The translations under genes were made by a program, and so were the position numbers. The notes under the pieces were generated by a model. That model saw only the letters and a program-made list of their open reading frames with translations, ran no database searches and was not told the origin of the DNA. From Paenibacillus sp. Soil522 (GTDB taxonomy: Bacteria; Bacillota; Bacilli; Paenibacillales; Paenibacillaceae), in NCBI RefSeq assembly GCF_001428245.1, contig NZ_LMRV01000088.1, forward strand, positions 124,710-188,709: a stretch of 64,000 nt of DNA. Direction: 5' to 3'. Positions 59,143-64,000 of the stretch are shown here, piece after piece (position 1 is the first letter of the stretch; every line of letters starts with the position of its first letter).

Positions 59143-60051
59143 CTAATGCTTTTCCGTCACGTTTTCTTCAATAATTCCAAAAACATGAGGCTCGACATGT
59201 ACGTGCACGCTCATGATATTGTGCTTACGCCCCATTCGATGCTCGATTTCATCACTTATCCGGTGACTTTCAATAAGCGTAAGCCCGGGATCAACCTGAA
59301 CGATCACATCAATAAGTACATGGCTGCCATGGACTCTGGCCTTAATATCCTTTATCGATTTAACGCCCTTCGTCTTTGCGATTGTCGTGCGCAAGGAAGA
59401 AAGCTCATTTTCGTCAAAACCATCCGTTAGCGCATGAGTGGAGCTATAAAAAATTTCCCATGCCGTTTTGCAAATAATTGCGCCTACCGCTAATGCAGCT
59501 ACTGGATCAAGCCATGGCAAGCCGAATTGTGCTCCTATAATACCGATTGCTGCACCGATACTGACAAGAGCATCCGACAAATTGTCCTTCGCTGCGGCGA
59601 GTAAAGCCTGGTTATTTATCCGAAGGGCCAATCTGCGATTATAAATGTAGACGCCAGCCATACATACAGCTGCAAACAGAGCAACCCATGCCGAAGTTAA
59701 ATCCGGAACAGAATGCTCCGAAGCGAATAACGATTTGACGGCGCTGATTAATACTTGGATACCGACGGTCGCCATAATGAAAGAAGCAATGAGCGCTGCA
59801 ATCGTCTCCGCGCGAAAATGGCCGTACGGATGGTCCTTATCCGGCGGCTTTTGCGAAATGCGCAATCCGATCAATACAGCTGCGGATGCAACGATGTCCG
59901 TAAGATTGTTAAATCCGTCTGCAACGAGAGCCCCTGACACAAACCAGTAGCCTGCACCGAGCTTAAGAGCAGATAGCGCCAAGTAAGCACCGATACTGAC
60001 CCAGGCACCCTTCTCGCCCTGTTTAATCTCTTCATACTGATTCAGTTTCAA
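59143..60051 (-). CDS. Cation diffusion facilitator (CDF) family metal exporter
   Basis: About 302 residues if translation starts at the TTG at 60051 (GGGAGGG just upstream, short spacing); an ATG at 60129 would add 26 residues unlike the family but cannot be excluded. CDF features: DGFNNLTDIVASAAVLIG (metal-binding Asp pair in helix 2), HPYGHFRAETIAALI, DNLSDALVSIG (helix 5 Asp), and the C-terminal cytoplasmic domain (HGSHVLIDVIVQVDPGLTLI). Exports Zn2+, Fe2+ or Mn2+ in known relatives; the metal is not evident. Confidence 0.88.
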   Translation of the reverse strand: MKLNQYEEIKQGEKGAWVSIGAYLALSALKLGAGYWFVSGALVADGFNNLTDIVASAAVLIGLRISQKPPDKDHPYGHFRAETIAALIASFIMATVGIQVLISAVKSLFASEHSVPDLTSAWVALFAAVCMAGVYIYNRRLALRINNQALLAAAKDNLSDALVSIGAAIGIIGAQFGLPWLDPVAALAVGAIICKTAWEIFYSSTHALTDGFDENELSSLRTTIAKTKGVKSIKDIKARVHGSHVLIDVIVQVDPGLTLIESHRISDEIEHRMGRKHNIMSVHVHVEPHVFGIIEENVTEKH

Positions 60052-60279
60052 TACCCTCCCAAGCGTAATAACGTATGTATTTTTAAATCTCGATAATAAC
60101 CTATCGGTATCATACCCGAACGAACCCATGTGGGTCTAGAGAAACAGTGTTGACCAGGTGCGTACTTTTATGCACCGGTGCAACAATTCGTTGCTGCTGC
60201 TAACCATATTGTCCAGTCAGTCATTTAATTAGAACCGGCAGATTATACTTACTATAAAAGGCTGATGGGGTGGAATGTG

Positions 60280-61025
60280 ATGTCATTTCATTATAATTCC
60301 ATTCAATGGTGCGAGCGTTTAAGCGGTGTACAGCTGTATTCGGTACGGAATGTGCTGGAAAAAAACGTTCCCCAGACGCTTGCAGCCTTATCGGCCGCCG
60401 GTTTTCGCGAGGTGGAGCTTGCCGGCTACTATCAAATTCCTCCCGGGCAAATGAAAGCGCTGCTTGAGCAAACACAGGTGCGGGCTGTGTCGACACATGT
60501 GCAGCTAGAGCTGCTATATACAGACTTGCACGGGCAGCTTGCCTACGCTCGGCCTGTATTGCCAAGCAAATTCGGGCATACGGGTTTCAATTTCTTTACC
60601 ATAATCATGAAGCAGAATGGAAGTTAAGCGGATCAGGCTTCGTGCTCGACGACCTGCTTCAGGCCGTAGGCCCGGAATGGATGCAGCTTGAGCTGGACAC
60701 GTATTGGATCGCAAAATCGGGATTAGATCCGGTTCAGATGCTTAAGCGGTATGCCGGACTCGTTAAAGCGATCCATTTGAAGGATATGTCGGCGGATGGA
60801 GAGATGGCCGAGGTTGGGCGCGGAGTGCTGGATTGGCCGTCCATTCTGACTGCCGCCCGGGCGGCAGGCGTCTGCAATTATTTCATTGAATTGGATAATG
60901 CCGATGAATTGGATCCTGCGCGTCCGATAACCGGCTTAACCGGAGGCATGCAATATATTCAGTGCATCTGCCGATGCGAAGCGCTGCATGCGCCGGCCAA
61001 TGGACATATCATTCAAGCCGAATGA
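60280..61025 (+). pseudogene. Broken sugar phosphate isomerase/epimerase (xylose isomerase-like TIM barrel)
   Basis: N-terminal part starts at the ATG at 60280 (GGGGTGG upstream): GVQLYSVRNVLEKNVPQTLA, VELAGYYQIPPGQMKALLEQ. Near 60550 the frame is lost: the C-terminal half continues in another frame as QFLYHNHEAEWKL, LELDTYWIAKSGLDPV, AIHLKDMSADGEM, GVLDWPSILTAARAAG. By comparison with the family about 35 residues between strands are missing, i.e. an internal deletion that also shifted the frame. Non-functional as an isomerase. Confidence 0.8.
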
Positions 61026-61034
61026 AATAAATAA

Positions 61035-61060
61035 AACAGCCGAAGAAAACTCCGGCTGTT
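61035..61060 (-). terminator. Terminator after the siderophore-binding gene
   Basis: AACAGCCG ... CGGCTGTT stem; the minus strand continues TTATTTATTTC. Confidence 0.7.
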
Positions 61061-61074
61061 CATAAAGAGATCAT

Positions 61075-62073
61075 TTATTTGATGTCATAAATCTTATAAA
61101 GCTCGTCGAGCATTAGATTAGCCGCAATTACGCCGCCGGCTGTATTCCAGATGGCATCGCTCACTCTGATTGCCTTGTTGTTCTTCACGGCTTGAAGACT
61201 TTGCCACAACGGGTCATTCAGCATTTCTTGTTCCATCGCCGTTCCTTTACCGTCGCCGGTATCATAAGTGAAGTAGAAGATCATATCCGCGTCTACCTCG
61301 GGAAGACGTTCCTTCGTAATTTCTTCTACGAAAGTATCTTTATACTTTTGGCTGTCAGGACGTGTAATGCCGAGTTTGGAGAATGCAATACCTGTAAAGG
61401 TATCTTCTAAGTAAATACGGGTTTTGCCAGACATAAAACGAACGACAGACACTTTCTGGTTCAGCTTGTCTCCAGCTTTACCCTTAAAGTCAGCAGTGCG
61501 GCTGTCATAGGCAGCGATAACTTTTTCCCCTTCAGCTTTTTTGCCGATTGCGTCTGCATACAACAAAAAGTTAGATTGCCATGCGCCGCGAAGCGTTTCG
61601 GAAAACACGGTTGGTGCGATGGCGTTAAGCTGATCGTAAACTTTTTCCTGACGCAATTTATTACCGATAATAAGGTCAGGCTTAAGGCTCGCGATTAGCT
61701 CCATGTTCGGCTGGCTCTCATCGCCTACAACTGTAACGCCTTCCATGTCCGCTTTAATATGCTCATACCATGGCTCGCCTGTCCACGATTTTACTGCGCC
61801 TACCGGTTTTACTCCAATTGCAAGCAATGCTTCCGTTCCTTCGTTCGTCAATACAACGATACGAGCAGGCGTTCCTTCAATTTTGGTCTCGCCCATTGCA
61901 TGCGTGATTACTCTTGCTTCTCCAGTTGTCGCCGCGCCCGACTCCTCAGAGGCTGCCGCGTTTCCATTGCTATTGTTTGAACCGGATTGACCGCAGCCCG
62001 AAATAACTACGGCTAGCGCAAGCAAAACGGCCGATACAGTCCAAGTGAATTTCCTTTTTAATACATGTAACAT
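61075..62073 (-). CDS. Iron-siderophore ABC transporter substrate-binding lipoprotein
   Basis: 332 residues; signal peptide with lipobox ending at Cys27 (VVISGC), then a Ser/Asn-rich linker. FhuD/FepB fold segments: RIVVLTNEGTEALLAIGVKP, GDESQPNMELIASLKPDLII and DMIFYFTYDTGDG. Binds ferric siderophore outside the membrane and hands it to the permeases encoded divergently at 62333. GAAGGAGAGAAAACACAA precedes the ATG. Promoter flanked by two Fur boxes. Confidence 0.92.
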   Translation of the reverse strand: MLHVLKRKFTWTVSAVLLALAVVISGCGQSGSNNSNGNAAASEESGAATTGEARVITHAMGETKIEGTPARIVVLTNEGTEALLAIGVKPVGAVKSWTGEPWYEHIKADMEGVTVVGDESQPNMELIASLKPDLIIGNKLRQEKVYDQLNAIAPTVFSETLRGAWQSNFLLYADAIGKKAEGEKVIAAYDSRTADFKGKAGDKLNQKVSVVRFMSGKTRIYLEDTFTGIAFSKLGITRPDSQKYKDTFVEEITKERLPEVDADMIFYFTYDTGDGKGTAMEQEMLNDPLWQSLQAVKNNKAIRVSDAIWNTAGGVIAANLMLDELYKIYDIK

Positions 62074-62095
62074 TTGTGTTTTCTCTCCTTCATAA

Positions 62096-62110
62096 TGAAA
62101 ATCATTCTCA
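62096..62110. promoter_or_regulatory. Fur box, downstream of the lipoprotein promoter
   Basis: TGAAAATCATTCTCA, 13 of 15 matches to the 7-1-7 Fur consensus TGATAATNATTATCA. Between the promoter and the gene's ribosome binding site. Confidence 0.8.
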
Positions 62111-62127
62111 CTATTATCCCAAACGAA

Positions 62128-62156
62128 ACTATACCAGCACTTTAAGATAAAGTCAA
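62128..62156 (-). promoter_or_regulatory. Promoter of the iron-siderophore lipoprotein gene
   Basis: Minus strand TTGACT (plus 62151-62156), 17-bp spacer, TATAGT (plus 62128-62133). Enclosed by the two Fur boxes. Confidence 0.75.
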
Positions 62157-62163
62157 CAGTTAG

Positions 62164-62178
62164 TGATAATGATTTTCA
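62164..62178. promoter_or_regulatory. Fur box in the divergent iron locus
   Basis: TGATAATGATTTTCA, 14 of 15 matches to the Fur 7-1-7 consensus (the centre position is free). It adjoins the -35 of the minus-strand promoter and lies on the plus-strand permease side too. Confidence 0.85.
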
Positions 62179-62332
62179 ACTTCATTGACACTGTCTGAAA
62201 GTTCCCCTAAAATGTTTTAGTAGCATTCAATTGTTCAAACGTGTAAAATTATTAATCTTTATCTGCTTAACTGGGAAATTCCCCAATGAAAGACGCAGAT
62301 CATCATAATCGGCATTGAGGAAAGAGGAAATT

Positions 62333-63340
62333 ATGGACACTTTATTACATACGCGCTCACTAAAGGCGGCAGGGCTTGGCGCAGGACTGCTTCTCTTTGT
62401 CGCGGGTATCATTTGCAGCATCGCTTACGGAGTGACCAATATCAGCTGGCGGACTATTTTAGCCTCCTATACCTCATTTGATGGCTCGCAGGAGCATCTT
62501 ATTATACAGACGGCAAGAATGCCGCGAGCGTTCATTGCTGCCACTGTTGGAGCAAGCCTGGCTGTTGCCGGCTCACTCATGCAGGGTATAACCCGTAACC
62601 AGCTCGCTTCGCCGAGTATTTTCGGCATTAATGCGGGTGCTGCCTTCTTCATTGTCACCGGCTCCGCCTTCTTCGGAGCGAGCGGCTTAACGGCGTTTGC
62701 AGCGCTTGCCTTCACCGGTGCGGCTTGTACAGCTGCCCTTGTCTATACGCTAGGTTCAATCGGAAACGACGGCCTGACTCCGCTTAAAGTTACTTTGGCA
62801 GGCGCCGCTTTAACCGCATTTTTCTCTTCGCTTTCATTAGGTGTTCTGCTAACGAGCGGTCAAACGTTCGATCAGGTGCTCTATTGGTTTGTCGGCACAG
62901 TCGCTGGACGCGATATGCATATATACACTGCCGCTGCTCCATACATGGGTATTGCCCTTGTAGGCGCGGCCCTGCTCGCGCGGCATATGAATGTGCTCGC
63001 GCTCGGAGAGGATGTGGCCGTGGGGCTTGGTCAGAAAACGGTCTATATTAAAATGGCGGCAGGAATTATTATCGTTTTGCTTGCAGGCGGTTCGGTCTCC
63101 ATGGCAGGCCCGATTGCTTTTGTAGGTATCATCGTTCCTCATTTGATGCGTTATTTGGTAGGCATAGAATATCGATGGGTCATTCCGTACTGCACGGTGT
63201 ATGGCGGCGTTCTGCTTCTGGCTGCCGATATAAGCTCGCGGTATATTTCTTTTCCGAAGGAAGTTCCCGTAGGAATTATGACTGCTATTATTGGCGTTCC
63301 TTTCTTCGTCTTTATCGCCAGAAGAGGAGGACGTTCCTAA
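62333..63340 (+). CDS. Iron-siderophore ABC transporter permease, FecCD family
   Basis: 335 residues from the ATG at 62333 (AAAGAGGAAATT upstream; an in-frame ATG-type start 18 bp earlier has no site). FecCD features: RMPRAFIAATVGASLAVAGS, MQGITRNQLASPSIFGINAG, and GPIAFVGIIVPHLMRYLVGI, which contacts the ATPase. First of at least two permease genes; the stop is 1 base before the ATG of the next. Imports Fe3+-siderophore delivered by the divergent lipoprotein. Confidence 0.93.
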   Translation: MDTLLHTRSLKAAGLGAGLLLFVAGIICSIAYGVTNISWRTILASYTSFDGSQEHLIIQTARMPRAFIAATVGASLAVAGSLMQGITRNQLASPSIFGINAGAAFFIVTGSAFFGASGLTAFAALAFTGAACTAALVYTLGSIGNDGLTPLKVTLAGAALTAFFSSLSLGVLLTSGQTFDQVLYWFVGTVAGRDMHIYTAAAPYMGIALVGAALLARHMNVLALGEDVAVGLGQKTVYIKMAAGIIIVLLAGGSVSMAGPIAFVGIIVPHLMRYLVGIEYRWVIPYCTVYGGVLLLAADISSRYISFPKEVPVGIMTAIIGVPFFVFIARRGGRS

Positions 63341-63341
63341 T

Positions 63342-64000
63342 ATGAACCAATGGATCACGATCAGAGGCCGCAGGCACTCCTTTCAACTAGACCGCCGAAC
63401 CGTATTAATGATCATATTATTAGCCGCTGCCAATTTAGCGGCAGTCGTCATTTGCGTTGGTCTTGGCAGCAAGACGATAAGTCCTGCAGGCGTTATCCGT
63501 GCGCTTCTTGGAATAGGCGACTCGTCAGATTCCATGATTATTTTTTCGCTGCGTATGCCGCGCGTTTTGATTGCGGTTATGGTGGGCTCAGCCCTCGCAG
63601 TCTCCGGCGCCCTGCTGCAAGGAATTGTTCGCAACCCTTTAACTTCTCCTGACATTATTGGTATAACAGGCGGGGCTTCGCTGGGTACCGTCGTGTTTAT
63701 TCTGTACTTCTCGCATCTCAGCATCCGCTTTATGCCGCTGAGCGCTGTCATTGGAGCTTTTGCCGCTGCATTCCTTATTTATTTGTTTGCTTACCGCCGG
63801 GGGATCACACCGCTTAGACTCGTCCTGATCGGCATTGGAATGGCTACTGCGCTAACGGCCGTTACCTATATGCTTATCCTTACGGCATCATTTACGCCGA
63901 CTGCCGTAGCGGTTAAAGCTTTTACGTTTATGACAGGCAGTATATTCGGCGTCTCCTGGGAAAAAGACGTTGCGACTCTGCTTCCTTGGATTATCGTGCT
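63342..64000 (+). CDS. Iron-siderophore ABC transporter permease, FecCD family, truncated by window edge
   Basis: Starts at the ATG at 63342, one base after the previous stop, with AGAGGAGGACG as ribosome binding site in the end of that gene. 219 residues visible: RMPRVLIAVMVGSALAVSGA, LLQGIVRNPLTSPDIIGITG and further membrane helices. Second FecCD subunit; the rest, and perhaps an ATPase, lies right of the window. Confidence 0.92.
   Translation, partial: MNQWITIRGRRHSFQLDRRTVLMIILLAAANLAAVVICVGLGSKTISPAGVIRALLGIGDSSDSMIIFSLRMPRVLIAVMVGSALAVSGALLQGIVRNPLTSPDIIGITGGASLGTVVFILYFSHLSIRFMPLSAVIGAFAAAFLIYLFAYRRGITPLRLVLIGIGMATALTAVTYMLILTASFTPTAVAVKAFTFMTGSIFGVSWEKDVATLLPWIIV

Noticed and set aside
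1..64000. CRISPR arrays, transposases, prophage genes
   Set aside because: Looked for spaced direct repeats and recombinase/transposase motifs on both strands; none seen.

Overview
The window looks like a Bacillales chromosome and most likely a Paenibacillus or close relative. The evidence is the endospore genes (a YheC/YheD-type ATP-grasp, cmpA, an SspH-type SASP, kapB), Bacillus-like ribosome binding sites with frequent GTG and TTG starts, the tex-cmpA-sprT neighbourhood, sigma-A promoters, and the style of the intergenic repeats. No CRISPR array, insertion sequence, prophage or rRNA gene is visible.

Region by region. 1-4.3 kb (minus): a guanidine-utilisation locus. Two guanidine-I (ykkC) riboswitches, each behind its own TTGACA promoter, precede an ABC importer (lipoprotein plus permease) and two DUF1989 genes followed by a biotin-dependent carboxylase cut by the window edge. 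4.3-9.0 kb: a spore ATP-grasp protein, a GT39-like membrane glycosyltransferase, a low-density stretch with an intergenic repeat and gene debris, two small hypothetical genes and a polytopic membrane protein.

9.1-23.8 kb is the most unusual part. Seven tightly packed minus-strand genes encode a secreted and anchored vWA protein, a large tubulin-like GTPase, an 809-residue protein of unknown function, a membrane protein whose vWA domain is cut down to its MIDAS strand, a small beta-rich protein, a zinc-ribbon P-loop GTPase, and a membrane-anchored GAP1-like protein. Facing them across about 150 bp is a two-gene unit (a 51-residue membrane peptide coupled to a zinc-ribbon membrane protein). The domain combination resembles the NTP-dependent conflict or signalling systems described computationally from bacteria; its function is not known to me.

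23.8-28.1 kb: hflKC, a glycosidase remnant, a uracil/xanthine permease, an L,D-transpeptidase. 28.2-29.7 kb: seven tRNA genes, with Glu and Leu present as exact duplicates either side of a small gene. 29.7-38.5 kb: SprT-like protease, cmpA, a VTT-domain protein, nitroreductase, tex, MBL hydrolase, an atypical thioredoxin, DedA, a membrane cupredoxin and small sporulation-type genes. 38.6-47.4 kb: cardiolipin synthase, rmlCBD, an ABC exporter, an apparently inactive signal-peptidase-like protein, a GDP-mannose-pyrophosphorylase-like enzyme and a PilZ protein: envelope and polysaccharide functions. 47.8-57 kb: a solitary glutamate synthase large subunit, an SGNH-hydrolase/stalk-domain pseudogene, kapB, a glycolipid glycosyltransferase and a malic enzyme. 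57-64 kb: a possible 12-residue peptide gene, a nuclease-like/wHTH protein, a third VTT protein, a CDF metal exporter, a broken sugar isomerase and a Fur-controlled divergent iron-siderophore uptake locus that runs off the right edge.

All calls come from reading the sequence and from memory of protein families. No database search was run.
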